Positions 21,440 to 31,038 of a DNA stretch of 64,000 nt are shown here, piece after piece. The DNA is from Idiomarinaceae bacterium (GTDB lineage Bacteria; Pseudomonadota; Gammaproteobacteria; Enterobacterales; Alteromonadaceae). A program made the position numbers and the translations under genes. Position 1 is the first letter of the stretch, and each line of letters opens with the position of its first letter. The DNA lies in assembly GCA_002685255.1 (NCBI GenBank), contig NYWU01000038.1, positions 1 through 64,000 on the forward strand, read 5' to 3'. A model generated the notes under the pieces. The model was not told where the DNA came from, searched no databases, and was given only the letters and a program-made list of their open reading frames with translations.

Positions 21440-21509
21440 CAATTGGCCCTTGCTTCGCGTTAAGCCGGCTGATACAACAAGGCTCTACTCAGTCAATAGT
21501 GGAGCCATT

Positions 21510-22985
21510 GTGAATTTAACTCGTCTCGTCGCCCGATTAAAAGCTGACCGTCCGTATTCTCGCAATGCCGGAGACTGGATCATTGCCGCCGAAAGCGACC
21601 GTGGCCGGATCATAAATTCTGCGGCGGTAAGGCGTCTACAACAAAAAACACAAGTATTCCCACTTGAGCGCAATGCCGCGGTGCGGAGTCGTTTAACGCA
21701 CTCTCTCGAAGTACAACAAAACGGCCGCTATATAACGCGTGAGATCGGCGAGCGGCTTAAACAAGCGCGCCACTTTGAGACGTTAGAAGAACAAGGCACC
21801 TCACCCCATGAATTGTTCCGAGTCATGGAGAGCTGCGTTGAAATGGCGTGCATCATGCATGATATCGGCAACCCTCCTTTTGGTCATTTTGGCGAGGCAG
21901 CAATAAGTAGCTGGTTTGCGACACATAATGATGAATTATTTGCCGGTTTCAATGAGCCCGACGCCGCTGATATTAAGAATGAATTGCAGAGTTTCGAAGG
22001 CAACGCGCAAGCGATTCGTTTAATTCACTCATTGATGAGTCTCAACCTAACCTACACACAGGTCGCCGCGGTATTGAAGTACACTCGTTTGGCAAGTCAG
22101 CCCAAGCCCAGTAAAAGCGACCCATTAAGTTATTTGGGTAAAAAACCCGGTTATTATCTAGCCGAGCAAGCACTGATCAATGATCTCTACCAAGTATTGG
22201 ATCTCCCACAAGGACATCGTCATTTCCTCAGCTACATAATGGAGGCGGCTGACGATATTTCTTACGGCATCGCGGATCTCGAAGATGCCGTCGAAAAACA
22301 CGTTCTTAACCGCGAACAAGTTGCCGAAGGCATTCGAGAGCACTTTAGCCGTTTAGGCGGCGATCCCGACAAAGCCGAACTTCTGTACAACGGTAAAGCG
22401 ATTTCGGTGAACGATATTTTAGCCAAAGCAAGCTACTACGCGGCAAAAGACAGCATTGATACAGACAACCAGTTTTTTATCTGGCTACGCGTCTATGTTC
22501 ACCATATTTTAGTCAATCACGCTGCGCAGCGCTTTATCGACAACTTTGACGCTGTGGTTGATGGTTACTTTAATGAAGCCTTACTCGAGGATGATAGCCC
22601 GGCCCACCGGCTTAGCGAAGCGCTGCAAAACCTCGCCTTCAAACGAGTATTTAATCAACCCGAAGTCGAACAACAAGAACTACGCGGTCATACCATTATT
22701 CTTGGCTTACTGGATATCTATGCCCCGCTGCTCAAACTCTCGACCGAAGACTTTCAAGGACTGGTGCGTGAGAAGGCTAAAATACAACGCGCTTATCCAC
22801 TAGCAAGCCGTTTATGTCATAAGCTATCAGGTAAACACGTGCGCGCTTATGTCAAAGCAACCGATACCGACGTTTCGCCACTTTGGGAACGCTACTATCG
22901 CTGTCGCTTAATTCAAGATTATATTAGCGGAATGACCGACCAGTTTGCATATGATGAATATCGTTCACTGCGCGTTATCGATTAA
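21510..22985 (+). CDS. dgt: Deoxyguanosinetriphosphate triphosphohydrolase (dGTPase)
   Basis: 'ESDRGRIINSAAVRRLQQKTQVFPLERNAAVRSRLTHSLEVQQNGRYI', 'CIMHDIGNPPFGHFGEAAI', 'FEGNAQAIRLIHSL'. GTG at 21510 preferred over the track start at 21450. Confidence 0.92.
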   Translation: MNLTRLVARLKADRPYSRNAGDWIIAAESDRGRIINSAAVRRLQQKTQVFPLERNAAVRSRLTHSLEVQQNGRYITREIGERLKQARHFETLEEQGTSPHELFRVMESCVEMACIMHDIGNPPFGHFGEAAISSWFATHNDELFAGFNEPDAADIKNELQSFEGNAQAIRLIHSLMSLNLTYTQVAAVLKYTRLASQPKPSKSDPLSYLGKKPGYYLAEQALINDLYQVLDLPQGHRHFLSYIMEAADDISYGIADLEDAVEKHVLNREQVAEGIREHFSRLGGDPDKAELLYNGKAISVNDILAKASYYAAKDSIDTDNQFFIWLRVYVHHILVNHAAQRFIDNFDAVVDGYFNEALLEDDSPAHRLSEALQNLAFKRVFNQPEVEQQELRGHTIILGLLDIYAPLLKLSTEDFQGLVREKAKIQRAYPLASRLCHKLSGKHVRAYVKATDTDVSPLWERYYRCRLIQDYISGMTDQFAYDEYRSLRVID

Positions 22986-22998
22986 ATGGAGAAAAAAA

Positions 22999-23346
22999 AT
23001 GAAACCCCTCATTAAGTCAGCACTTATCGCGCTACCATTATTCCTCGCCTCTGTTGCAGCACATGCAGATTACCGAGTCGATACCAAACTTTACCAAGCG
23101 GGCCAGCTTGTCGGAGCGCCCTCAATGGTGGTCAAGGCGAATCAGCCCGCTACCGTCAGCGTCAATTCCACTTACGATATTGAACTGATGCTCGAACCTT
23201 ATGACAGCCAACAAGTCCGCGTGACAGCGACTGTTAACTTGCACGGTATTCCGATGCGCCCCACCCTGTTGGTCGAATTGGGTAAACCCAATACGCTCAC
23301 TATTGGTGATAGACGCATGGAAGTAGTGGTCAACAAATCCCAGTAG
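22999..23346 (+). CDS. Hypothetical periplasmic protein
   Basis: MKPLIKSALIALPLFLASVAAHADYRVDTKLYQAG...; signal peptide; 'ggagaaaaaaaatg' start context. Confidence 0.75.
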   Translation: MKPLIKSALIALPLFLASVAAHADYRVDTKLYQAGQLVGAPSMVVKANQPATVSVNSTYDIELMLEPYDSQQVRVTATVNLHGIPMRPTLLVELGKPNTLTIGDRRMEVVVNKSQ

Positions 23347-23359
23347 CTGCAAACGTTGG

Positions 23360-23383
23360 TGTCGCGCGTAACGCGCGACCTAC
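23360..23383 (-). repeat. Isolated B-type REP
   Basis: + strand TGTCGCGCGTAACGCGCGACCTAC; on the minus strand GTAGGTCGCGCGTTACGCGCGACA. Its GTAG contains the stop of the 23380-24159 gene. Confidence 0.8.
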
Positions 23384-24159
23384 CATGAGCCGTACATTGG
23401 ATTAGGTAAAATAACGATATCCTTGCCAAAACGAGGCAATAAGACGTTCGGATCCGCAGACGCTTGTGTAGTTTGCGCAATGTCTTCAATATTGTCGCCT
23501 ACTTGCATCACAATATTATGCGGCTGTGACCATTCGGTCGCAGGCTTCACAGAGGGGCTATAACAGTCGACATCGCCGCTCGATAGTTGCTGACGACGTA
23601 AATCTTTGTCATTCACAATCGCCTGCCCATCAACCGCTTCTTTATCCGCTTGGCTGCGCCCCATCAAGCACGTATTGTCGGCATTTATGGGCAGCCCCAT
23701 GGCCAGTAAGTTTTGCCAAGTGTAATTATCTAACTGCTTATCTCGGTTAGTCACTAAGGCTACTTTGCCCCCCGCACTCACCACTGACGTAATAAAGTCA
23801 CTCGCTCCTGGCACCAGTTTCGCTTGTTTACTTTTGACCCACTGATTCCAGCTCGCTGTCGAATACGATTGTCCGGTTTGACTCAGCATGGCCTGATAAC
23901 CGCTGTTATCCAATACCGTCTCATCAACATCCATCACCACAACCCAGTTTGTCGGTAGCTCACGCTGCATAAGCTGTAACGCTGCGTCTCGGTATATGGC
24001 TCGAGTGATGAGTGGATATTCTTGGCTTTGCGTTTGCCACTTTACTGACGGAGGCAAAACGGTCGACGCCGAGCTTCCCTCATGGTTGGGCTTTGTACTA
24101 CAGGCTCCCAGTAAAGTTAGACTTAAAGTGGTTACCAGGGCCGTTACAGTTAGTCGCAC
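23380..24159 (-). CDS. 5'-nucleotidase, lipoprotein e(P4) family (HAD acid phosphatase)
   Basis: 'LLGACST' lipobox; 'WVVVMDVDETVLDNSGYQ', 'VALVTNRDKQLDNYTWQNL', 'VMQVGDNIEDI'. Confidence 0.88.
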   Translation of the reverse strand: MRLTVTALVTTLSLTLLGACSTKPNHEGSSASTVLPPSVKWQTQSQEYPLITRAIYRDAALQLMQRELPTNWVVVMDVDETVLDNSGYQAMLSQTGQSYSTASWNQWVKSKQAKLVPGASDFITSVVSAGGKVALVTNRDKQLDNYTWQNLLAMGLPINADNTCLMGRSQADKEAVDGQAIVNDKDLRRQQLSSGDVDCYSPSVKPATEWSQPHNIVMQVGDNIEDIAQTTQASADPNVLLPRFGKDIVILPNPMYGSW

Positions 24160-24209
24160 AACATTCTCCTTTTAGAAAAGCGAGGTCGCATTATCCACCG
24201 AGCAAAAAT

Positions 24210-25385
24210 CTAGCGCAATACAACGCGGTTACGTCCAGCCTTCTTGGCGCTGTAAAGATTTTCGTCAGCACGCTTTAATATCGCTTCAGCAGTATCATTT
24301 TTCGCCCGCACGGTGGCCCCCAAGCTGATGGTCACTTTAATGTGTTTATTCTGGACTTTACGTTGGCCTCGTTGTTGCTTGCCTTCATTGCCACGCTTGG
24401 GGCGGCTGGCATCACGTATCGAGAGCGGATAACTCGCCACTGCCTTGCGTACCTCTTCGAGCTGCGCCTTTAACCGCGCCTGATCGTTATGGGCGAAGAC
24501 TAAGGTGAACTCTTCCCCACCATAGCGATACGCTTTAAGTCCTTTTTGCTCAGCAAGAATTCGCCCGAGCAGACGCAACACCTGGTCACCAACATCATGA
24601 CCATACTTATCATTAAACTTTTTAAAATGATCAACATCGAGCATACATACTGCACTGCGTCGCTTAAGGTGTTGCAGTTGACTCATTAAGGCTCTTCTCT
24701 GCGGCAGGCCAGTTAGTTCGTCAATATAAGCTAAACGCAACAGTTGGTCTGCTAGGGCAACAATCAATCCTGTCGCTGCCACAATCACAGTCCAACTCAA
24801 CGCATCGGACGCAGACCCAGTTAACAACAGCGCCATCATGACCAACCACGCGGCCCATTGCGCCCACCGATAGGCGGCTGATACTTGATACATCAGGAAC
24901 GTTGCCCAAGTTGCCGCAATTGCCAAGACAAACAAGCCGTACGCTAACTGCGGGTAGTCATCGCGCAAAGCGGCGGTCATTAACCAATGCGAAGGATTCA
25001 AAGCGGCGATGGCCGCCCCTAGCGGCGGCCATAACAAACCCAGTGGCAAGCCAAGTAATAGAATGAATAAGCCTTTACCTGCCCATGTTCTTAACGAAGG
25101 TATTGGGGCGAAACTCAACAACAAGCTCGATAACACCCACCAAATGGGTAGTGCATTGACCGCATCACTGTGCTCGGCCAGATAAAAAGCGCCAGCATTG
25201 CCCGCCAGCCACGCTGCCCAGTGCGTCCATCGCCACTGTCGAAAAAACAAAGTAAGTAGTAAAAACACACCAATAGCACCGCTCACAACTTGAGCGGTCG
25301 AGAAGGGCAACGCAGGTAACCAATGCGGAAATAAACAGCCAACAAATAACCAAACTAATGCGGGTAAAACGGCCAGCAACGCCAA
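24210..25385 (-). CDS. Membrane diguanylate cyclase (GGDEF)
   Basis: Multiple TM; 'IDELTGLPQRRALMSQL', 'YRYGGEEFTLVFA'. Confidence 0.88.
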   Translation of the reverse strand: MALLAVLPALVWLFVGCLFPHWLPALPFSTAQVVSGAIGVFLLLTLFFRQWRWTHWAAWLAGNAGAFYLAEHSDAVNALPIWWVLSSLLLSFAPIPSLRTWAGKGLFILLLGLPLGLLWPPLGAAIAALNPSHWLMTAALRDDYPQLAYGLFVLAIAATWATFLMYQVSAAYRWAQWAAWLVMMALLLTGSASDALSWTVIVAATGLIVALADQLLRLAYIDELTGLPQRRALMSQLQHLKRRSAVCMLDVDHFKKFNDKYGHDVGDQVLRLLGRILAEQKGLKAYRYGGEEFTLVFAHNDQARLKAQLEEVRKAVASYPLSIRDASRPKRGNEGKQQRGQRKVQNKHIKVTISLGATVRAKNDTAEAILKRADENLYSAKKAGRNRVVLR

Positions 25386-25480
25386 TGTGTACTCCCTTCA
25401 GCGGCTTGTTATGAGTTTTTTATTATTGTACGTTTATTCAGGAGTTATTACCAACACACGCCTGTCGATATCAACCTTAT

Positions 25481-26356
25481 TTAGCGTTGTAAACTTGTTT
25501 CAATATAACGCATCACCCGCGAAATGCGCCGGGGCAGCTTCGCAGTTTTACGCGTCACACAGTAGATGGGTTCAGCCACAGGCTGTGGTAATCGATGAAT
25601 ATTAAAAGACTCGCCGCCTTGCGATTGCTCCACCGCAAACTCTGGTAATACGGTAAAACCCAGCCCACGTTTAACTGGCTCAAGAATCAAGTTAATTTGA
25701 TTTGAGAACCCGCGTTTTTTAAATTCACTCATATGAGAGAACTCATTAAAATTTTGGCTCAGTAACAAGTTTCCGTGATGATAACCATCGGGGTGGTCAA
25801 TAAAGCCCAAACATTGCAATGTTGAAAAGTCAATCTCCTGAGTGATTGGCGGCGTAATTAACAGCAATTGCTCTTGACTCAGTTGCGTAAATCTCAGCCC
25901 CTCTGCTATCGGGGCCTGGGTCATCAAACCGATATCCACTTGTTTGTCAGTAATACGAGCCTCAATGTCCGCATTAGGCGCAAAGCGATAATCGATGACT
26001 AAATCTGGAACATCCATTTGTAACGTCAGCAACGCATCGTATAACTTCAACCCAACGCTCCCAGGCGACATAACCCTGACCTCTCCACGGTCATCGGGGT
26101 CCTCTGATATCCACTGTGGCAAAGATTCCAGTTGCTCTACCAAGTCCGACGCCGTCAGCAGTAAGCGCTGCCCTGCCTCCGTTAACTCAAATGCGTGATG
26201 ATGCCGCTCAATAAGCGAGATCTCTAGCTGCTGCTCGAGCTTCTTGATGTGTTGGCTCACCCCCGACTGCGTCATAAACAATAGTTCAGCAGTGCGCGTG
26301 AAGTGTTGTGTATTCGCCAAGGTCACAAACGTACGCAACCAAATTGGATTAACCAT
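25481..26356 (-). CDS. LysR-family regulator
   Basis: 'WLRTFVTLANTQHFTRTAELLFMTQSGVSQHIKKLEQQLEISLIERHHHAFELTEAG'. Confidence 0.9.
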   Translation of the reverse strand: MVNPIWLRTFVTLANTQHFTRTAELLFMTQSGVSQHIKKLEQQLEISLIERHHHAFELTEAGQRLLLTASDLVEQLESLPQWISEDPDDRGEVRVMSPGSVGLKLYDALLTLQMDVPDLVIDYRFAPNADIEARITDKQVDIGLMTQAPIAEGLRFTQLSQEQLLLITPPITQEIDFSTLQCLGFIDHPDGYHHGNLLLSQNFNEFSHMSEFKKRGFSNQINLILEPVKRGLGFTVLPEFAVEQSQGGESFNIHRLPQPVAEPIYCVTRKTAKLPRRISRVMRYIETSLQR

Positions 26357-26449
26357 AACAATACGTAATCAATTTAATGAAAAACAATAATTTCACATAA
26401 TGACAGGTTGTTTTGTAACCTACAAGCGTCAAAAACACAGGAGGTAGCA

Positions 26450-26950
26450 ATGAGCAACGTATTTCCCAGAACTTTCTCACACATTGGATTATCTGTTCCG
26501 GATCTCGATAAAGCGGTAAAGTTTTATACTGAAGTACTCGGCTGGTATCTAATAATGAAGCCCACGGAAATTACCGAAGACCAGAGTCCGATTGGTGAAA
26601 TGTGTACCGACGTATTTGGAAAAGGATGGCAGCGATTCCGTATTGCCCACCTATCAACGGGTGATCGTATAGGCGTAGAGATTTTTGAGTTTGATAACCA
26701 GCAGAATCCAGAGGACAACTTCGAATATTGGAAAACCGGTATTTTTCACTTCTGCGTACAAGATCCCAATTTAGAGGAGCTTGCAGAACGTATCGTTGAG
26801 GCTGGCGGTAAAAAACGGATGGAGAAGCCCCGCTACTATTATCCAGGCGAAAAGCCTTACCGTATGATTTATATGGAAGACCCGTTTGGCAACATCTTAG
26901 AAATTTATAGTCACAGCTATGAATTAACTTACAGTGATGGCGCTTACTAA
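26450..26950 (+). CDS. VOC-family (glyoxalase/dioxygenase-like) protein
   Basis: 'FSHIGLSVPDLDKAVKFYTEVLGWYLI' ... 'GEKPYRMIYMEDPFGNILEIYSHSYE'; ATG at 26450 with 'aggaggtagca'. Confidence 0.87.
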   Translation: MSNVFPRTFSHIGLSVPDLDKAVKFYTEVLGWYLIMKPTEITEDQSPIGEMCTDVFGKGWQRFRIAHLSTGDRIGVEIFEFDNQQNPEDNFEYWKTGIFHFCVQDPNLEELAERIVEAGGKKRMEKPRYYYPGEKPYRMIYMEDPFGNILEIYSHSYELTYSDGAY

Positions 26951-28209
26951 GGCGCCAAGCTGGCTAATTGACTGTCCGCGGATTTAAGTTGTGCCAGTTG
27001 TTGTTTAAACCCCTCGAGTGCAGCGCCTTGCAGCCGCGCTTGAGCGGGTGCTTTTATATCTAACGGATTAATCGCACGACCATTATGGTGCACTTCGTAA
27101 TGCAAATGTCGACCTGCTGACAAACCCGTCTTACCCAAATAGCCGATCACATCGCCCTGCTTTACATGATCACCCGGCTTCAGGTCATCAGCGAAATCAT
27201 TCAGATGCGCGTATAAGGTCTCATAACCATCACCGTGATCGATGACCACCGCATTACCAAAGCTACCATAGCGGTTTGCACGTTTAACCACACCGCGACC
27301 AGCCGCCATTATCGGGGTGCCTATCGGTGCGCTAAAATCAATTCCTTTATGCATGCGATCATAGCCCAATACAGGGTGATGACGGTTACCATAATACGAT
27401 GAAAGTCGCGCACCATTGAGCGGCGTTTTCAACAAAAAGCTTTGTGCCAAACGCCCATCGGGAAAGTAGAATGCACCTTTGTAGCGCACTAAGCGATAAT
27501 CTTCGCCCGAATTGGTAAAACGTAGATAGATTAACAGAAGCGGGTTTTGCAAATGACTGAACAATGACTTAAATGATGTCACTTCAGTGCGCTCAAAGCG
27601 CACTTCCATCAAATCGCCGGGCTGCACCTGGCGCTGAAAATCAACAAAATGCGAAAGTGCCATCACTGAACTATTGATCACACCATTGGGGATGCCATTT
27701 TGCTCAGCATCTTGATAAAGACTGTTGTGAATAATCAGGTCGTGTTCTTCGGCGAGCTGCTCGGTAGGCACATGCAATAGCTCAACATGCCAATCACCCT
27801 CAACGTAGGTCGCTTGCACCAACTCGCCATATTCCCGCGCCAAGCGAATGCGGTGCTGACCCGGTTTAGGATGGCTGATCTCAATATTCACTCCGGTTTG
27901 CAACTGACCCAGATCGATAATAGGTTCAGCGCTCATCGCTAATAAAGCAACCTGACGTTGAGAAATACCTTGGCCACCCAATAATGTGGTTAGGTTTTGT
28001 CCGTTCTGTAACTTCACGATACGCCCGGTGCGCGAAGAACGAATATAACGGCGCTCTAATGCGCTCAACTCACCGTGGTCGGCTTCAAGCTCAGCACTGA
28101 AAGGCGTGAGAGGTTGGGGCACCAATGCGGTATTCTGTGTTGGACTATCGAGTAACCAAACGCCAATAATCGTAACCAGTAGTACCGTTAGAATCAGTCT
28201 AATATTCAA
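26947..28209 (-). CDS. M23 peptidase (peptidoglycan DD-metalloendopeptidase family)
   Basis: 'SYYGNRHHPVLGYDRMHKGIDFSAPIGTPIMAAGRGVVKRA...VVIDHGDGYETLYAHL...GKTGLSAGRHLHYEV'. Confidence 0.92.
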   Translation of the reverse strand: MNIRLILTVLLVTIIGVWLLDSPTQNTALVPQPLTPFSAELEADHGELSALERRYIRSSRTGRIVKLQNGQNLTTLLGGQGISQRQVALLAMSAEPIIDLGQLQTGVNIEISHPKPGQHRIRLAREYGELVQATYVEGDWHVELLHVPTEQLAEEHDLIIHNSLYQDAEQNGIPNGVINSSVMALSHFVDFQRQVQPGDLMEVRFERTEVTSFKSLFSHLQNPLLLIYLRFTNSGEDYRLVRYKGAFYFPDGRLAQSFLLKTPLNGARLSSYYGNRHHPVLGYDRMHKGIDFSAPIGTPIMAAGRGVVKRANRYGSFGNAVVIDHGDGYETLYAHLNDFADDLKPGDHVKQGDVIGYLGKTGLSAGRHLHYEVHHNGRAINPLDIKAPAQARLQGAALEGFKQQLAQLKSADSQLASLAP

Positions 28210-28529
28210 CGGTCAGCCTCTCCAAACGGCGCAAATCCACATTGTGGGTATAAAAATCAACCACCTGTTACAACTCTCATCAGCTCGAGGGCGCAACAAA
28301 ATAGCATTATTAGCAAAGTGGTACAAGGCGCACACGCCTTGCCATACAACGCTTACATAGTTTTACACGGTTAGTTAACCACATCGATTTATTATATTTA
28401 ATTTCATTAGCAGTACTATTTATGACGTTAATTGACACGTTATTCACTTTCAGAACAGTTATTCATCATAATTCGTTGAGTTTTTCTTTATAGTAACCAC
28501 TCATAATTAAACATGAGACCAGGACGACC

Positions 28530-28709
28530 ATGCTAATTTTAAGTAGACGCGCCGGCGAAACGCTCGTTATTAACGAAAATGTTAAAATTACCGTCGTAAG
28601 TTCAACTGATACGCAAGTCAGTTTAGGTATCGAAGCACCCCGAGAGGTCGATATTCACCGCGAGGAAGTTTATCAACGGATTCAAGCTGAAAAACAAAAA
28701 AATCCATAG
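28530..28709 (+). CDS. csrA: Carbon storage regulator CsrA (59 aa)
   Basis: Missed by the ORF track: [59 protein letters not shown], a canonical CsrA/RsmA sequence. Confidence 0.95.
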   Translation: MLILSRRAGETLVINENVKITVVSSTDTQVSLGIEAPREVDIHREEVYQRIQAEKQKNP

Positions 28710-28757
28710 AATGGCTTTTTATTCAGTGCATCTAATCGTTCGAGGGGGAATCACGTG

Positions 28758-29663
28758 ATGAATTCACTCACAGTCTCTACCTCTAAAGATCTAGAAAATA
28801 TTCTCAACCACTTAGATGCCGTGGTTTATGTATCGGATATAGATACATATGAGCTCCTTTACATGAACCAGTATGCAATCGCTAATATTGCAGGTGAGGC
28901 GGACTTTACTCGAATCAAAGGTAAACGGTGTTATCAAGTATTACAAAAAAACCAGTCCGGCCCTTGCAGCTTTTGCACCAATGGAAAATTGCCTGACAAT
29001 GGTGACAGTTACGTTTGGGAATTCAAAAACACTCGAAATAATCGTTGGTATCAGTGCCATGATCGACTAATAACGTGGCATGATAATCGCTTAGTGCGAC
29101 TCGAGGTGGCCGCCGATATTACTGAAAGAAAGGAAGCCGAAGAAGCACTCCAACACGCACAGGAACAGCTTAAATGGTTAGCAGACACCGACGGGCTAAC
29201 GCATTTATATAATCGTCGTGCTTTCTATAAAAATGCAGAAAAGCTACGTTTAAGTCTACCTACCAACACGTTATTGGGCTTGGTATTGCTCGATATCGAT
29301 TACTTTAAAAAAGTGAATGATACATACGGCCATGAAGCAGGTGATAAAGTTCTCGAAGCAATTGGTTTTACGCTGAAAACATTTACCTCCGAGACCACGA
29401 TTGTCGCTCGAACAGGGGGCGAAGAGTTTGCTATTTTCTTGCCGATAAAGTCTAAGAAAAATGCCAAGGCATTCGCTCAACAAATACGGGGCGCCATTGG
29501 CAAAATCCGCGTTCCCTACTATAAAGATGTACTCTCCTGCACCGCAAGTGCGGGCATGTCTACCGGGTATACAAGCATTCAAATATCATCACTCATGCGT
29601 GATGCGGATCGTGCGCTGTACCGAGCTAAGGCTTCTGGTCGCGACAGCTTATGTGAAGGGTAA
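28758..29663 (+). CDS. PAS-GGDEF diguanylate cyclase
   Basis: PAS-like N-terminus with CxFC motif; 'DTDGLTHLYNRRAFYKNAE', 'VARTGGEEFAIFL'. Confidence 0.9.
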   Translation: MNSLTVSTSKDLENILNHLDAVVYVSDIDTYELLYMNQYAIANIAGEADFTRIKGKRCYQVLQKNQSGPCSFCTNGKLPDNGDSYVWEFKNTRNNRWYQCHDRLITWHDNRLVRLEVAADITERKEAEEALQHAQEQLKWLADTDGLTHLYNRRAFYKNAEKLRLSLPTNTLLGLVLLDIDYFKKVNDTYGHEAGDKVLEAIGFTLKTFTSETTIVARTGGEEFAIFLPIKSKKNAKAFAQQIRGAIGKIRVPYYKDVLSCTASAGMSTGYTSIQISSLMRDADRALYRAKASGRDSLCEG

Positions 29664-29745
29664 CAAGATCAATCAGTAAAATACGCGACCCACATAAAAA
29701 TGTCTGCTATGTTGTTATCTGAATGTTAGATACAATTGGACATCT

Positions 29746-30282
29746 ATGACTGAATACGAACTTTCACACGCGTTGCATCGTATTGCTCTTGGCGATAACT
29801 CAGCCTTTGAGCGATTTTACCAAGCGACATCCCCCAAACTAATGAGCGTGAGCTACGCAATTCTTCGAGAACGCACACTCGCTGAAGAAGCGCTTCAAGA
29901 TACTTATTTAAAAATTTGGCATGCCGCCTCGGACTACCGCAGTGATGCGGGGTCGGTCATGTGCTGGATAACCAGTATGGTGCGCTACCGCGCAATCGAT
30001 ATGCTGCGACACGCACATCGTCAACCATTAACCAGCAAAGATATCGAACAATTACTCGATCAGCGCGCCAGTGAGAACCTACCAACTGCAGCACCCGATG
30101 CCGATAAACTAGAAAATTGTATGTCGGATCTCGATGGCTCACAACGACAGTCTATCCACCTCGCTTTCTTATATGGTTTGAGTCACCGCGAAGTCAGTGA
30201 TTATCTAGGTGAAGCCCTAGGCTCAATAAAAAGCTGGATACGTCGTGGTTTAGATAGTTTGAAGAGGTGTTTGCAATCATGA
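29746..30282 (+). CDS. ECF sigma factor (SigK-like)
   Basis: Region 2 'LAEEALQDTYLKIWHAASDYRSDAGSVMCWITSMVRYRAIDMLR'; region 4 'SIHLAFLYGLSHREVSDYLGEALGSIKSWIRRGLDSLKR'. Confidence 0.92.
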   Translation: MTEYELSHALHRIALGDNSAFERFYQATSPKLMSVSYAILRERTLAEEALQDTYLKIWHAASDYRSDAGSVMCWITSMVRYRAIDMLRHAHRQPLTSKDIEQLLDQRASENLPTAAPDADKLENCMSDLDGSQRQSIHLAFLYGLSHREVSDYLGEALGSIKSWIRRGLDSLKRCLQS

Positions 30283-30956
30283 ATTACCAAAACGACACAC
30301 TGATCGACACCCTTGCTCACCGTTATGTTATCGGCCTCATGCGAGGCCAAGCACGGGTTCGCTTTCGTTACCTCATTAGCCAGCACCCGCGTATTGCTCA
30401 GCAGGTGACGCTTTGGGAACAGCACCTCAACGGACTTGCCGAGCAACTTAGCCCAATGAAACCGCGACCTCAAGTTTGGCAAAAGATACAGCAAACATTA
30501 TTTAAGCCGGCTCAAAATAGCGCTCCTTTTTGGCGATTGTTTGGCGGTTTAGCGGCGGCCACCGCCGCGGTGCTGATGATTGTTGTCGTACAATTGCAAA
30601 CCCAAACGCCCGAGCCGCCTTTGAGTGAGCGTATCGCGCTGATTCAGAGCGAACAGCAACGTACGTTGTGGGTACTCAATGTACAGCCCGACAAAATTCA
30701 AGCCACTGCTCAAGCCAATGTTGAGTCACGCAATGATAAAGACTACGAGCTTTGGATGTTGCCCAAGGATGGGAGCGCGCCGGTGTCACTCGGTTTGTTA
30801 CCCGAGTCAACACAACCAACGGCATTGAATCCACCGGCTGAATTTCAGTTAGCCCGCGTCGGAGCCCTTGCTGTGAGCCTAGAGCCAACAGGCGGTTCCA
30901 CGACCGGCGCACCTACGGGGCCCGTACTCTACACAACAGATATTATAACTTTGTAA
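30279..30956 (+). CDS. Anti-sigma factor (RskA-like)
   Basis: Overlaps the sigma gene; single TM; 'DYELWMLPKDGSAPVSLGLL...LAVSLEPTGGSTTGAPTGPVLYT' typical of RskA C-termini. Confidence 0.88.
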   Translation: MNYQNDTLIDTLAHRYVIGLMRGQARVRFRYLISQHPRIAQQVTLWEQHLNGLAEQLSPMKPRPQVWQKIQQTLFKPAQNSAPFWRLFGGLAAATAAVLMIVVVQLQTQTPEPPLSERIALIQSEQQRTLWVLNVQPDKIQATAQANVESRNDKDYELWMLPKDGSAPVSLGLLPESTQPTALNPPAEFQLARVGALAVSLEPTGGSTTGAPTGPVLYTTDIITL

Positions 30957-30988
30957 AAAAAATTTAGATTTTTTGCATCCAAAACCCG

Positions 30989-31029
30989 CTCTGGTTCGGA
31001 TAGGTGATGAATACCTATAAAAACCAGAG
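30989..31029 (+). promoter_or_regulatory. Extended dyad upstream of and touching the RBS of the DUF4331 gene
   Basis: CTCTGGTT-cgg-ATAGGT-gatgaat-ACCTAT-aaa-AACCAGAG, followed by 'aggg...ATG'. A 'tgcatcc' element lies at 30974-30980. Confidence 0.55.
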
Positions 31030-31038
31030 AGGGTTGTT

